Notes: generated by a model not told the origin, from the letters alone. 44,245 bases of DNA from an uncultured Chlorobiaceae bacterium (GCA_903866255.1 CAIPMW010000013.1:1-44245), one strand, 5' to 3'. Counted from the first letter of the stretch, positions 34,254 to 43,404 are shown. Program-made: numbers and translations.

Positions 34254-35122
34254 TATTGGCCTCCCTTTTTACCAAATAACCCTTGCGGTCGAAGAAGCAG
34301 AACCGCCAGAAAAATCACAAACACAATCACATCTTTCCAGTCACTTGAGAGATAAGTTGATGACATGGCCTCAACCACACCTATAATGATACCACCAACA
34401 CCAGCTCCAACAACCGAACCAAGACCACCCAGAACACAGATGGTAAAGGCCTTAAGCAAAAAAGTGTGACCCGCCAGTGGGTGAATATAATAGGTCGGGG
34501 CAATAAGAGCTCCTGCTGTTGCGGCAAGCGCCGTGCCAATACCAAACGCAATGGCGCTCATTTTGGCGACATTGATACCCATCAACTGGGCAGCTTCGCG
34601 ATTCTGGCTTGTTGCCCGAAGCGCCATACCTGTTGATGTTTTTGAAAGAAAAAAATAGAGGATTATCGTAATGGCACAGGTAATCAGGAATGATAACAGT
34701 AAGGGAACAGATACTGACACATCTCCAAAAGGATTAAATGCGCTGCTTGAGTACGTTGTTGTCAATATTTTTGGATCACTTGTAAATGCAAGAAGAGCAG
34801 TATTGCTCATAATCAGACCAAGACCAATGGTCAGCAGAATCTGATTTTGGTGAGGGTGATGAATGACCTTGTTGATAAAAATCCTCTCCATCATATAGCC
34901 AAAGAAAAAGGAGATCGGAATAATCAGGACAAGGGAGATATAGGGATCGATATGAAGCAGGGTAAAGGCAAAAAAGGCGAGGTACATTCCGAGCATCATC
35001 AGATCGCCATGCGCAAAATTACTGATGTTCATAACGCCAAAAACAAGGGACATACCTATGCCTGCGAGGGCATAGACCCCGCCGGTCAGTATTCCGGATA
35101 TCAGTGGTTGAAGAAATGACAT
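34253..35122 (-). CDS. livH: Branched-chain-amino-acid-type ABC transporter permease (LivH)
   Basis: A 289-residue inner-membrane permease of the LivH family, starting MSFLQPLISGILTGGVYALA. Typical motifs are FGVMNISNFAHGDLMMLGMY and the coupling loop MALRATSQNREAAQLMGINV. About eight hydrophobic segments are visible, and FTICVLGGLGSVVGAGVGG is conserved in the family. It forms the membrane channel with LivM. A 114-bp gap to livK carries a hairpin. Confidence 0.92.
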   Translation of the reverse strand: MSFLQPLISGILTGGVYALAGIGMSLVFGVMNISNFAHGDLMMLGMYLAFFAFTLLHIDPYISLVLIIPISFFFGYMMERIFINKVIHHPHQNQILLTIGLGLIMSNTALLAFTSDPKILTTTYSSSAFNPFGDVSVSVPLLLSFLITCAITIILYFFLSKTSTGMALRATSQNREAAQLMGINVAKMSAIAFGIGTALAATAGALIAPTYYIHPLAGHTFLLKAFTICVLGGLGSVVGAGVGGIIIGVVEAMSSTYLSSDWKDVIVFVIFLAVLLLRPQGLFGKKGGQ

Positions 35123-35164
35123 GAGGTTTTTCTGTAATAAAATGGAGGTGCCGTACTTATGCCC

Positions 35165-35195
35165 TTAAAACGCCTCCAGCAAGAGCGCCGGAGGC
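35165..35195 (-). terminator. Intercistronic hairpin between livK and livH
   Basis: The arms GCCTCC (35172-35177) and GGAGGC (35190-35195) form a GC-rich stem with partial extension. On the minus strand it is followed by GTTTTAAG. Its place right after livK suggests partial termination or mRNA stabilisation so that the binding protein is made in excess over the membrane and ATPase subunits. Confidence 0.5.
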
Positions 35196-35236
35196 ATGGA
35201 AAACAAGATATTCTTAAAACAGTGCAAACATATCTT

Positions 35237-36382
35237 TTACCGCTTGAAAGGATACACAAGCGCTTTTTTGCTGAATTGGGCAGGATAGACCGTTTCATAC
35301 TTGCCGTTCTGGATCTGCTGCACCAGCATGGGGTGATTGTTCTGATTGGTAAAACCGGCATAGTCTGCAAATTTTACCGGACCAAGAATACCATTCCAGC
35401 TCCCGGCTTTAAGATCTGCACGAAGTTTTGGGGCTGTTTTTGCTTTGGAAGCCGTTTCAACCATAATTCTCATTGCTTCATAAGCACATGCTGCATGATA
35501 AGATGGCTCTTTGGCATACTTCGCTTTGTAACGACGGCCAAAATCGGCAGCGCCTGGCCAGTTGACATCATCCGTCCACTGTGTGGCAGAGACGACAAGA
35601 CTGGATATTTCTGTCTGCTGGGCAAACTGGGCAGTGGTATAACCAGCTCCCGCACCAAGGAATGCCTTTGGAGCGAGTCCAATCTCTTTTGCCTGACGCA
35701 TCAACAGGATGGCATCGGCATCATAAGAGACCAGAAAAACAAGATCCGGATTGGCAGCTTTCACCTTCGAGAGAGATGGACGATAATCAGGCTGTCCCTG
35801 CTGGTACTTTTCGTTGGCAACCTCCTGCAATCCCATTTTTGCAGCATTCTCCTGGGCAGTCTTCACCGTAGAGACACCAAAATCGGTTGCAGCATACACA
35901 AAAGCAATGGTTTTCGGTTTGAATGCTTTCACCGCATCCATCAACACCTGTGAGTAAACATTGGCCGGTGCATTCAGACGAAAAACATTCTTGTATCCCT
36001 TCATGGTAATCTCCTCCTTGGCTGCTGCAGGAACAAGCAACGGCACCTGATACTGATCAGCCCTTGAGGCAACAACATTGGCACATCCAGAGGTATACGG
36101 GCCAACAACACCAATAACTGCATCACGCGTCACCAGCTTTTCGTAAGCTGCCAAGGCGTTTTTCGGGTCACCGCCATCATCCTCTTTAACCAGTTCAACC
36201 TGAATACCTTTTGCTTTCAAGTCCTCAATTGCCATTGCTGCGCCATTCGTGAGATTCTCACCGATCTGCGCCTCTTTCCCTGTAATAGAGTTGATAAACC
36301 CAATTTTGACCGGCGCTGCATGCGCCAACATCGGAAAAGCCAACAGCGCCGCCGCGACTATTGATACAAACTTGTTCTTCAT
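35237..36382 (-). CDS. livK: Periplasmic substrate-binding protein of the Liv-type ABC transporter
   Basis: A 381-residue periplasmic binding protein (type I fold). A signal peptide (MKNKFVSIVAAALLAFPMLA, cleavage after AHA) is followed by VKIGFINSITGKEAQIGENL, VIGVVGPYTSGCANVVASRA and DPKNALAAYEKLVTRD, as in LivK-like proteins. Ligands of this family include branched-chain amino acids, amides, urea and aromatic acids; the binding residues cannot be resolved by eye. AAAAGGAGATTAC precedes ATG 36382. It is the first gene of the operon, with a candidate promoter at 36468-36495. Confidence 0.88.
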   Translation of the reverse strand: MKNKFVSIVAAALLAFPMLAHAAPVKIGFINSITGKEAQIGENLTNGAAMAIEDLKAKGIQVELVKEDDGGDPKNALAAYEKLVTRDAVIGVVGPYTSGCANVVASRADQYQVPLLVPAAAKEEITMKGYKNVFRLNAPANVYSQVLMDAVKAFKPKTIAFVYAATDFGVSTVKTAQENAAKMGLQEVANEKYQQGQPDYRPSLSKVKAANPDLVFLVSYDADAILLMRQAKEIGLAPKAFLGAGAGYTTAQFAQQTEISSLVVSATQWTDDVNWPGAADFGRRYKAKYAKEPSYHAACAYEAMRIMVETASKAKTAPKLRADLKAGSWNGILGPVKFADYAGFTNQNNHPMLVQQIQNGKYETVYPAQFSKKALVYPFKR

Positions 36383-36600
36383 GTAATCTCCTTTTGTTTG
36401 AGTTTGCCCCCGCGCCAGGTTCAGGGGATAGATTCCTGCATCAGTATTCTAACTTCACGGATAAAGAGATATAAACTTACAACAGTTGTACACAAAAAAA
36501 AACTACGATCAGCTAAATAATGGTCACCTGCATTCCATATATCGCAACTATGATGAAGAAAACATGCTTGCAGGGATAGAGTAAATACCGATAATCGAGC
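36383..36600. other. Upstream region of livK
   Basis: No gene is visible between livK and the repeat array that starts near 36601. It contains a candidate promoter with a palindromic operator (36468-36495) and is otherwise AT-rich without recognisable elements. Confidence 0.5.
36468..36495 (-). promoter_or_regulatory. Candidate livK promoter with a 13-bp palindromic operator
   Basis: On the minus strand TTGTGT (36490-36495) and TATATC (36468-36473) are 16 bp apart. The spacer contains the perfect 6-1-6 palindrome TACAACAGTTGTA (36478-36490), positioned so that a bound dimer would block RNA polymerase. The start of livK lies about 85 nt downstream. Confidence 0.45.
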
Positions 36601-37090
36601 CCTGAAAGGGCAGGATAAGCTAACGATGGGTGAAGCCCATCGAAGATCACGAACAGCCCTTACCGCCCATCGAGGGTCTATCAGGGCAGGAGTTGCCGCT
36701 CACAGGACTTCACGCACAGGACTCCCGGATCACAGGGCTGCACCCTGTGTTAGCTGATGGTGCCCTTTCAGGGCTGGAGTTACCGCTCACAGCGCGGCAC
36801 GCATGGAGCTCCAGATCACAGGGCTGCACCCTGTGTTAGCAGATGATGCCCTTTCAGGGCTGGAGTTACCGCTCACAGGGCGGCACGTATGGAGCTCCAG
36901 ATCACAGCGCTGCACGTATGGGTCCCGCTCACAGGGCTGCACCCTGTGTTAACAGATGATGCCCTTTCAGGGCTGGAGTTACCGCTCACAGCGCGGCACG
37001 CATGGAACTCCAGATCACAGGGCGGCACGTATGTGTCCCTGTCACAGGGCTGCACCCTGTGTTAACAGATGATGCCCTTTCAGGGCTAAA
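36601..37090. repeat. Array of hairpin-forming direct repeats (86- and 113-bp spacing)
   Basis: A non-coding block in which CACAGGGCTGCACCCTGTG recurs at 36731, 36817, 36930 and 37043, giving spacings of 86, 113 and 113 bp. Each copy is a self-complementary hairpin (CACAGGG/CCCTGTG) followed by TTA, a short spacer, a second small hairpin GCCCTTTCAGGGC and a conserved stretch GGAGTTACCGCTCACAG. The 27-bp difference equals one inserted subunit (a CACAG-type motif plus GCACGTATGGGTCCCGCT). More diverged copies with CCCATCG motifs occupy 36601-36720. It lies between the livK promoter and a small winged-helix gene. Confidence 0.85.
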
Positions 37091-37172
37091 ATTACGTGTT
37101 CCTGAATTGTTTTCAATAGTGTAAATTGCGGTTGATGCGCATTCCAGTAAAAATAAAATAGAGTGACAAAAA

Positions 37173-37352
37173 ATGGATGTAAAAGAAAAAATACTTGAAG
37201 TCCTGAAGAAGGAGGGTGAACCTCTGAGCGCTGGCAAAATTACCGAACTAAGCGGCCTGGAGCGGAAAGAGGTTGACAAAGCAATGAAGGTAATGAAAGA
37301 AGATGGGTCAATTGTCTCTCCAAAACGCTGCTATTGGGAACCGGCACCATAG
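37173..37352 (+). CDS. 59-residue winged-helix DNA-binding protein
   Basis: A short complete gene (59 residues) reading [20 protein letters not shown] and continuing [20 protein letters not shown]. The pattern is a compact winged helix: helix 1, helix 2 after PLSAGKI, recognition helix [13 protein letters not shown], then the wing [16 protein letters not shown] precedes ATG 37173 by a few bases. It has no other domain and a single cysteine. Probably a small regulator; the target is unknown. It is transcribed away from the repeat array and ends at a strong hairpin. Confidence 0.75.
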   Translation: MDVKEKILEVLKKEGEPLSAGKITELSGLERKEVDKAMKVMKEDGSIVSPKRCYWEPAP

Positions 37353-37362
37353 TTGAAGAAGA

Positions 37363-37394
37363 TGTGACCGCAAGACGATAAGCCTGCGGTCACA
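37363..37394. terminator. Bidirectional hairpin between convergent genes
   Basis: The arms TGTGACCGCA (37363-37372) and TGCGGTCACA (37385-37394) pair perfectly over 10 bp with a 12-nt loop. It lies between the stop of the winged-helix gene (37352) and the stop of the secreted protein gene (37412) on the opposite strand, the expected place for a shared terminator, although U-tracts are weak. Confidence 0.55.
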
Positions 37395-37411
37395 TTGAGC
37401 TCACAAGTCCA

Positions 37412-37987
37412 TCAATTTCTTCTTCCGCCCTCATCCCGCCGATTATCGTTGCCGTTGTTACGCTGGTTCTGGTTGTCATTGCGTTGATCACGGGAGTTGT
37501 TGTTACCCCGATTGTCGAAGCGCTCGTCCCTGTTGCCATTGTCACCATTATGACCATCAAACCGTTGACGTCGGTTATCCCTCCAGTCATACCGGCCATC
37601 GTACCTGCGGTCTTGCCTGCGATATTCAATATCCCGCGACCGTCTTATCTCCTCCCATCGGTGTTGTCTTATTCCATAAGGCAGTCTGCTTTCATGAACA
37701 ATAACCCATGGTCCACGATAATCATCGGAACCATACCATATACCATTCTGGAATGCGTAATAAGAGTTGCCAAAGAAGATGATATCGTAAGGGCTTCCTA
37801 CCGCCACGGCAAAGCCCATATCCGGCAGAACGACAAATCGGGGTCGCGTATCAATCACAAACGGGGCTCGCTGTGGAGCAGACCCGCCCAAGCCAATATG
37901 GATACTTATCTCCGCCTTTGCATCGGTGGCGGGATGACCGAGCATGGCACCTGCAATTATTAGTGCGAACCCTATTTTTTTATACAT
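37412..37987 (-). CDS. Secreted protein with a basic Asn/Arg/Asp-rich C-terminal half
   Basis: A 191-residue protein with a signal peptide (MYKKIGFALIIAGAMLGHPA, cleavage near AKA). The N-terminal half has FVVLPDMGFAVAVGSPYDII and YYAFQNGIWYGSDDYRGPWV, a Tyr/Trp-rich segment of the kind found in small surface proteins. The C-terminal 90 residues are low complexity, dominated by Arg, Asp, Asn and Gly (RRQDRRYDGRYDWRDNRRQR). A GAGGGAG ribosome-binding site precedes ATG 37987. No named family is recognised; a periplasmic or outer-surface role is inferred from the signal. Confidence 0.75.
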   Translation of the reverse strand: MYKKIGFALIIAGAMLGHPATDAKAEISIHIGLGGSAPQRAPFVIDTRPRFVVLPDMGFAVAVGSPYDIIFFGNSYYAFQNGIWYGSDDYRGPWVIVHESRLPYGIRQHRWEEIRRSRDIEYRRQDRRYDGRYDWRDNRRQRFDGHNGDNGNRDERFDNRGNNNSRDQRNDNQNQRNNGNDNRRDEGGRRN

Positions 37988-38072
37988 ACTTGCACTCCCT
38001 CTGTGTTATCGTGTTGAAAATTGCAGTGATGATGCTTTTACTATCGATCCTGGAACTATAACTCTTCGACGA

Positions 38073-39815
38073 TCATTGCCGTTCATTCCAGCGCAGTGCA
38101 TCTCTGAGTCCAGAACTTCGTTCCGTTTTTTTCTTTACAGCAGAGCAAAATACAGCTTCATCTGCCCATATTTCAACTCTTTTTTTAGCTCTTGTCATGC
38201 CGGTGTAGATCAGCTCCCGCGTCAGAAGTTCGCTGTCAACCGGCGGAAGAAGCATCAGTATGCAATCAAACTCTGAACCCTGGCTTTTGTGAATGGTCAT
38301 GGCATAAGCGGTTTCATGGTCAGGAAGTCGTTCCGGAGGTATGCTGCGAACTTCCCCATCGGAAGTCGGGAAAAAGGCCTTTAAAAGAGCGCTGTTATCA
38401 GGATCGGGCAAGAGAATCCCAGTGTCGCCGTTGAAGAGACTCATGGCGTAGTCGTTTACCGTGACAAGAATGGGACGTCCAGAATAGAAGAGGCTCAATG
38501 GAGCTATCAGTTCTTCTCTGGCAAGAATTTTTTCAATGATGTTGTTGAGACCGCTTACCCCGTAGGGCCCGTCACGCAGGGCACAGAGTATCCGAAACTG
38601 GTCAAACCGCTCCAGCGCCTCTTTGGGTGAAGCTGCTTCAAGGTAACCCTGATAGCCTTTGACCACGTTTGTTGAAAGAGCATTCCGTAACTCTTCGTGG
38701 TTGGGTAACGATTGCCAGTGAAGAGTGCCCGCCTCATTGCCCGTCAAAAGCTCCAGCGCCTCCATCTCCAGACCGGCATTCACCGCCCGGCTGATTTCAG
38801 CTAAACCGCTTCCCGGCTGAAAACGGTAGTTTTTTTTGAGTACAACAAGTGAGGCCGAGAGTGGCGAAGCGGGGCTCCCCTCTCCGGCACCGCAAATATC
38901 ACCAAGAACCGCACCCTCCTCGATCGAGGCGAGCTGATCACGGTCGCCAAGGAGAATAAGTCGAGCATTTGGCTTGAGCGCTGCCACAAGGAGGCTCATC
39001 AGTGGGAGGGCAACCATTGATGCTTCATCGAGAATAACGGTATCATAAGGAAGCGGATTTTGCGCTGAGTGGCGAAAGCGGGTCGAACCGGAGATACTGC
39101 CAAGCAAACGCTGGATGGTGACAACATTGTCCGGTATTGCCAGCTTTACCTCGTCAGAACAGTTCAGGCTTTGGCGGATATCGTTAACGGATTGTTTCAG
39201 CCGTGCAGCGGCCTTACCTGTCGGAGTCGCCATGGCAATTCGCTGTTTCCTGCCTTCCTGCTCCAACAACAGCGCAAGAATGCGGACAACCGTCGAGGTT
39301 TTCCCTGTTCCCGGACCTCCGGAGATGACACAGAATTGCCGCTGGAGAGCTACCATTGCGGCCTCTTTCTGGTGATGATCGGTGTTCGCCGGAAAAAGTC
39401 TTTCAAGCGCTTCTTGTAGTTTCATTTCATCTAAAACGTCCGTGACTGCCGCCACTTTCTGCAGAATCATCATGGCAAGCAGATGCTCGTGTTGCCAGTA
39501 GCGATAGAGATAAAGGCGGCCTGCGGCATCAAGCACCAGTGGACGGTAACGCTGACCATTCACACTGACGACTGAACTTTTCCCGAGTAGTTCAAGCAAC
39601 CCTTCAAGCCGAGGCAGCAGCAGCTCCTTTCCGTTCACCCTGACCGTCTGCCCTGCAATATCAGCAAGGTTCAGGCAGAGATTGCCGCCTCCGACAGCAC
39701 GGCTGGCCAGAGAGACCACAAGCCGGAAGAGTTCACCATAATCCCCGTCGACCTGCTTGCAAAGAAAGTCGGCAAAATGGCGATCAATGGCCCGCTCCTG
39801 AAACTCAATAGTCAT
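38073..39815 (-). CDS. recD: RecD, 5'-3' helicase subunit of exonuclease V
   Basis: A 580-residue RecD-type helicase, close to the usual length of about 600. It has Walker A GGPGTGKTSTVVRIL, Walker B VILDEASMVAL, GDRDQLASIEEGAVLGDI and the C-terminal motif AMTIHKSQGSEFD followed by LTRELIYTGMTRAKK. In the RecBCD complex it unwinds DNA with 5'-3' polarity from double-strand breaks. GGAGGAGAAACCT precedes ATG 39815. The start overlaps the recB stop by 11 bp. recC is not in the window. Confidence 0.95.
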   Translation of the reverse strand: MTIEFQERAIDRHFADFLCKQVDGDYGELFRLVVSLASRAVGGGNLCLNLADIAGQTVRVNGKELLLPRLEGLLELLGKSSVVSVNGQRYRPLVLDAAGRLYLYRYWQHEHLLAMMILQKVAAVTDVLDEMKLQEALERLFPANTDHHQKEAAMVALQRQFCVISGGPGTGKTSTVVRILALLLEQEGRKQRIAMATPTGKAAARLKQSVNDIRQSLNCSDEVKLAIPDNVVTIQRLLGSISGSTRFRHSAQNPLPYDTVILDEASMVALPLMSLLVAALKPNARLILLGDRDQLASIEEGAVLGDICGAGEGSPASPLSASLVVLKKNYRFQPGSGLAEISRAVNAGLEMEALELLTGNEAGTLHWQSLPNHEELRNALSTNVVKGYQGYLEAASPKEALERFDQFRILCALRDGPYGVSGLNNIIEKILAREELIAPLSLFYSGRPILVTVNDYAMSLFNGDTGILLPDPDNSALLKAFFPTSDGEVRSIPPERLPDHETAYAMTIHKSQGSEFDCILMLLPPVDSELLTRELIYTGMTRAKKRVEIWADEAVFCSAVKKKTERSSGLRDALRWNERQ

Positions 39816-42800
39816 AGGTTTCTCCTCCCTCGTCGATGAGAATATTGGTTAATGCCTCAATCAGTCCTTCGGAGGGAAGGTCGCGGAAAAATCCTCTGCT
39901 CTCTCCCTGCTCCCTGCTCACCCCGCGCAGAAAAACATAGAGCACGCCACCGAAATGGGTGTTGTAATGGTAGTTTTTGACTCGCAGTGAAAGATAGCGG
40001 TTGAGCGCCACCGTGTAGAGCAGGTATTGGAGCGGATAAAAATTGCTCTGCATCGCCTGTGTCATTGAAGATTGACCGTAGTCATCAAGTGAGTTGCCAA
40101 GATGGTTTGATTTCCAGTCGAGCAGGTAATAGCGACCTCCCTCCTCAAAAACCATATCCATGAACCCCATGAGCATTCCCTTGACCGGCTTGAACTGGAG
40201 AGCCTCAGCAAGCTGGGTAAGGTCAATCCCGCCGGACAAAAAACCGTGATGAGCAAGAAGGTCGCCAAGCGTCGAAGAGTTGATAAAGCGGAGAGGGAAG
40301 AAAAATTCCAGCTCCGCGCTCCAGCTCCCTTTCTTGAGCGTGCCAAGGGTAAAGAGAGCGTCAGGCGACGAGAGTTGTGTCCTGAGCACGTTGAGCACCA
40401 TCCCGGTAATATGCGGTTCCCACTCCGTCTTATAGTTGTATCGTTCCAGACCCTCCACCACCAAATCACGAATCGACTCCTCAGAGGGGTCGGCAAAATC
40501 GAGCTTTTCAAAAATTCCGTGCATGAAGATACCCGCTTGCGCACCTTTGGGAAAAGTAAAAATGCTCTGTCCACCACCGGCAGCAATTGGTGACTCCCCT
40601 GCCTGACGCGCCTCATCGCGATCCGGCAACTCCGCGCTCTGTTGCCTGGTGCCGGATTCGTGGCGGCTGAAAGAGGTGAAGCTTGAAACGCGCCAGCCGG
40701 TGTCAACCCTGCCGCTGAAGCTGCGCAGATGGGGCTGATCAGAGGTTGTGGGTAGACGGGGAAGGAGTGACCTCTCCGCAACATCCGCCTGATTCATCCG
40801 CCTGAAGCCAATTGTTCCCCCTGAACTTTCGGCAAATTCCTGCAACTGCCGGGCCATTGTTGCTGCCGGCATGGCTTTCATTTCAGCGACGAGAGCCATC
40901 GCCGGGTTCTCCGTTTTTCGGGTACCACCCGAAGCGTGAAGCAGATAGTTGATCGGTGAGGTGTCAGCACGGGTCTTGCCTGCAAAAACATAGCAGCGGT
41001 ACTTTGCTCTCGTCAGGGCTACATAGAGCAGCCGGAGACTCTCCGCCAGCGACTCCTTTGCGGCCAGAGAGCGGTGAAGGTCAATATCGAAAGAGCCGAA
41101 ATCCTTCACGAGCTGCCACTGCTCATTGTGGAACATCACCACCTCGCCCTTATGGGTTGCACCGCCCCAGAGAAAAGGGCAGAAGACCACCGGATACTCG
41201 AGCCCCTTGCTGACATGGATGGTGACAATCTTCACCGCCGCTTCATCCGTTTCAAGGCGAATCTGGTGCTCCTCCTGCTCATCCTCCGCCCCAAGCCGTT
41301 CGCTGAACCAGGCAATCAGCCCCTCCATGCCCAATCCACGCTCATGTTCCTCCCCATGGAGCAGCTCAAAACAGTGCAGAACATTGGTGAGCCGCCGCTC
41401 TCCATCAGCATAACCGAGCAGGCGTCCCCGAACCCCCTCGCTGGCCATCAGCTCACGGCTCATCACCATAGAGCCGCGCTGAAGCCAAAGGTCATGGTAG
41501 CGGCGGAACGACCTGAGGCACTCCGTCCACAACTCCTCATCATCAAGCATCGTGGCAATCTCGTTACCTGACCTGCCAAGAAGATCGGTAACCAGAGCAG
41601 CCCGCACCTTTGGTTCATTCGACGGATCGCCAAGCGCAGAGAGCAGGATGCGCAGCTCTTCGGCCTCCCGCGATGCAAAGATGCTTTTGTCGCTCCGCAT
41701 AACCCCCGCAATGCCGCGTGCACTCAGAGCGCTGAGCACCATGGCCGCCTGCCGATGCGTGCGCACAATCACGGCAATGTCACCGGCGGTGAGAGCTTTC
41801 CCACCGACAAGGGTTTCGCCATCCTGCAGGAGAAGCACAATTTCACCTGCAACCGCTTTGGAGGCAAAAGCGCCAGCATCCTCAACCGTCCACACACCGC
41901 TCTTTTCATCACTGGAGTCCATGAACCAGAGCTGCATCGGCTCGCTTTGACTCCTCTCCCCGCTTTCGCCCGTTTCCCGGTTGCCCGAAGCAAGAGGATG
42001 ATAGAGAATGTCATTGTAGAGAAAAGGTCGCCTTGCGTTGTCGAACAGGGTATTGAAGGCATTGAGCAACAGCGGAGCAGAGCGCCAGTTATCGGTCAGG
42101 GTAAAACGACGCTCCTCACGCACCTCACGGGCCGCCCGCATGTAGGCGAAAATATCTGCACCACGGAAACTGTAGATCGCCTGTTTGGGATCGCCGATGA
42201 GAAAGAGCGGCAAGTCAGAGCCTGCGTAGATGCTCCTGAAAATCTCATACTGCACCGGATCGGTATCCTGAAACTCGTCAATCAGCGCCGCCCGGTATTT
42301 GGCACGAAGCAGCCCGGCCAGTATCACCCCGCCTCCATCCGAACGGAGCGCACGATAGAGATCTTCGAGGAGGTCGTCGAAAAAGCGAACATTGCTCGCC
42401 CGTTTGCGCAGCGGCAGGCTCTTCCGGTAAAAGCGAACCAGCTCAGCCTTGAGGGCAAGAAAACGGTTCTGCACCGCATCATGCAACCGCTGACAGCTCC
42501 AGAAAAGAGGGTGAACCGGCGGAGTATTTTTTAACTTTGTCCCTTCACTGATGGCGCTTGCGGTAAACTTGTTAAAGTCGGCGAACAGGTCGTAAGGATT
42601 ACCGGCAGCAACAAAAGCATCCATGTCGGCAAAGAGCGGCTCAAGCAGGTCTGCCCTGTAAGTCTCCTGTGACCGCTTCAGCCCCTTGTCTGTTGTCAAG
42701 AGCTTTGTAATGCTCTCGCGTTCATGCTGCCAGAGATCGCTTGTCTCCGAGTATGCAGCGCTGCACTCCTTATCGAGCGTTTGTATCTCCTCGTCGCTGA

Positions 42801-43404
42801 AGTCGGGGATAACCTCCACCCCGGTCCCGGCATGAAGATTTTTCAGCAGCGAGATGAAGGTTTCAGGTGAGTGACGTTTCCGCAGGGTATAGCCAAGCAG
42901 CGGTGAAGGTTCGCGGAAAAAGTGCATTCTCCAGAAATCCTCCACAATATCGCGAAGCAGTCCGGTCTGATCGGTGACCAACTCGGTATCGTACAGCGAA
43001 CCACTCTCAAAGGCGTTATCCTGCAATGCCCGCAGGCAGAAACCATGAATGGTGAAAATCGAGGCGGTATCGAAGGCGCCAAGAGCCCGCTCGAGGAGAT
43101 CGCGCACCCTTTTCATGCCGGTTTGAGAGACCTTTTCGTGCAGCTCTTCAAGAAATGCGTCCGCTGTCTCACCACCCTCCATCACCTCAAGCGCCTCGCG
43201 AATACGGTTGCGGATTCTCGCACGAAGCTCTTGCGTCGCCGCCTCGGTGTAGGTCACCACAAGAATCTGCTCCGGCAACAGCTCCTGCTCCACCAGCAGC
43301 CGCAAATAGAGCGACGCAATAGCGTAGGTCTTCCCCGTCCCGGCGCTTGCCTCGATAAGGTTGATGCCGGAGAGGGCGACCTGAATGTGGTTCAGTTGCT
43401 GCAT
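39805..43404 (-). CDS. recB: RecB, 3'-5' helicase-nuclease subunit of exonuclease V
   Basis: A 1199-residue UvrD-like helicase with a C-terminal nuclease, as in RecB. Helicase motifs: Walker A LIEASAGTGKTYAIASLYL, VVTYTEAATQELRARIR, Walker B ALIDEFQDTDPVQYEIF, IGDPKQAIYSFRGADIF and VKIVTIHVSKGLEYPVVF. The nuclease core is GFMDMVFEEGGRYYLLDWKSN, given by its key residues D...LLDWKSN. ATG 43404 (MQQLNHIQVALSG) is chosen because GAGGA lies upstream and the longer frame adds unconserved sequence. It forms an operon with recD; a recC gene would be expected upstream, outside the window. Confidence 0.95.
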   Translation of the reverse strand: MQQLNHIQVALSGINLIEASAGTGKTYAIASLYLRLLVEQELLPEQILVVTYTEAATQELRARIRNRIREALEVMEGGETADAFLEELHEKVSQTGMKRVRDLLERALGAFDTASIFTIHGFCLRALQDNAFESGSLYDTELVTDQTGLLRDIVEDFWRMHFFREPSPLLGYTLRKRHSPETFISLLKNLHAGTGVEVIPDFSDEEIQTLDKECSAAYSETSDLWQHERESITKLLTTDKGLKRSQETYRADLLEPLFADMDAFVAAGNPYDLFADFNKFTASAISEGTKLKNTPPVHPLFWSCQRLHDAVQNRFLALKAELVRFYRKSLPLRKRASNVRFFDDLLEDLYRALRSDGGGVILAGLLRAKYRAALIDEFQDTDPVQYEIFRSIYAGSDLPLFLIGDPKQAIYSFRGADIFAYMRAAREVREERRFTLTDNWRSAPLLLNAFNTLFDNARRPFLYNDILYHPLASGNRETGESGERSQSEPMQLWFMDSSDEKSGVWTVEDAGAFASKAVAGEIVLLLQDGETLVGGKALTAGDIAVIVRTHRQAAMVLSALSARGIAGVMRSDKSIFASREAEELRILLSALGDPSNEPKVRAALVTDLLGRSGNEIATMLDDEELWTECLRSFRRYHDLWLQRGSMVMSRELMASEGVRGRLLGYADGERRLTNVLHCFELLHGEEHERGLGMEGLIAWFSERLGAEDEQEEHQIRLETDEAAVKIVTIHVSKGLEYPVVFCPFLWGGATHKGEVVMFHNEQWQLVKDFGSFDIDLHRSLAAKESLAESLRLLYVALTRAKYRCYVFAGKTRADTSPINYLLHASGGTRKTENPAMALVAEMKAMPAATMARQLQEFAESSGGTIGFRRMNQADVAERSLLPRLPTTSDQPHLRSFSGRVDTGWRVSSFTSFSRHESGTRQQSAELPDRDEARQAGESPIAAGGGQSIFTFPKGAQAGIFMHGIFEKLDFADPSEESIRDLVVEGLERYNYKTEWEPHITGMVLNVLRTQLSSPDALFTLGTLKKGSWSAELEFFFPLRFINSSTLGDLLAHHGFLSGGIDLTQLAEALQFKPVKGMLMGFMDMVFEEGGRYYLLDWKSNHLGNSLDDYGQSSMTQAMQSNFYPLQYLLYTVALNRYLSLRVKNYHYNTHFGGVLYVFLRGVSREQGESRGFFRDLPSEGLIEALTNILIDEGGETYDY

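Noticed and set aside
36601-37090. CRISPR array
   Set aside because: Repeats are spaced 86-113 bp and the intervening sequence is itself conserved, so there are no unique spacers; no cas genes are present.
41755-42534. 259-codon plus-strand open frame
   Set aside because: Antisense to recB, whose helicase motifs cover the same interval.
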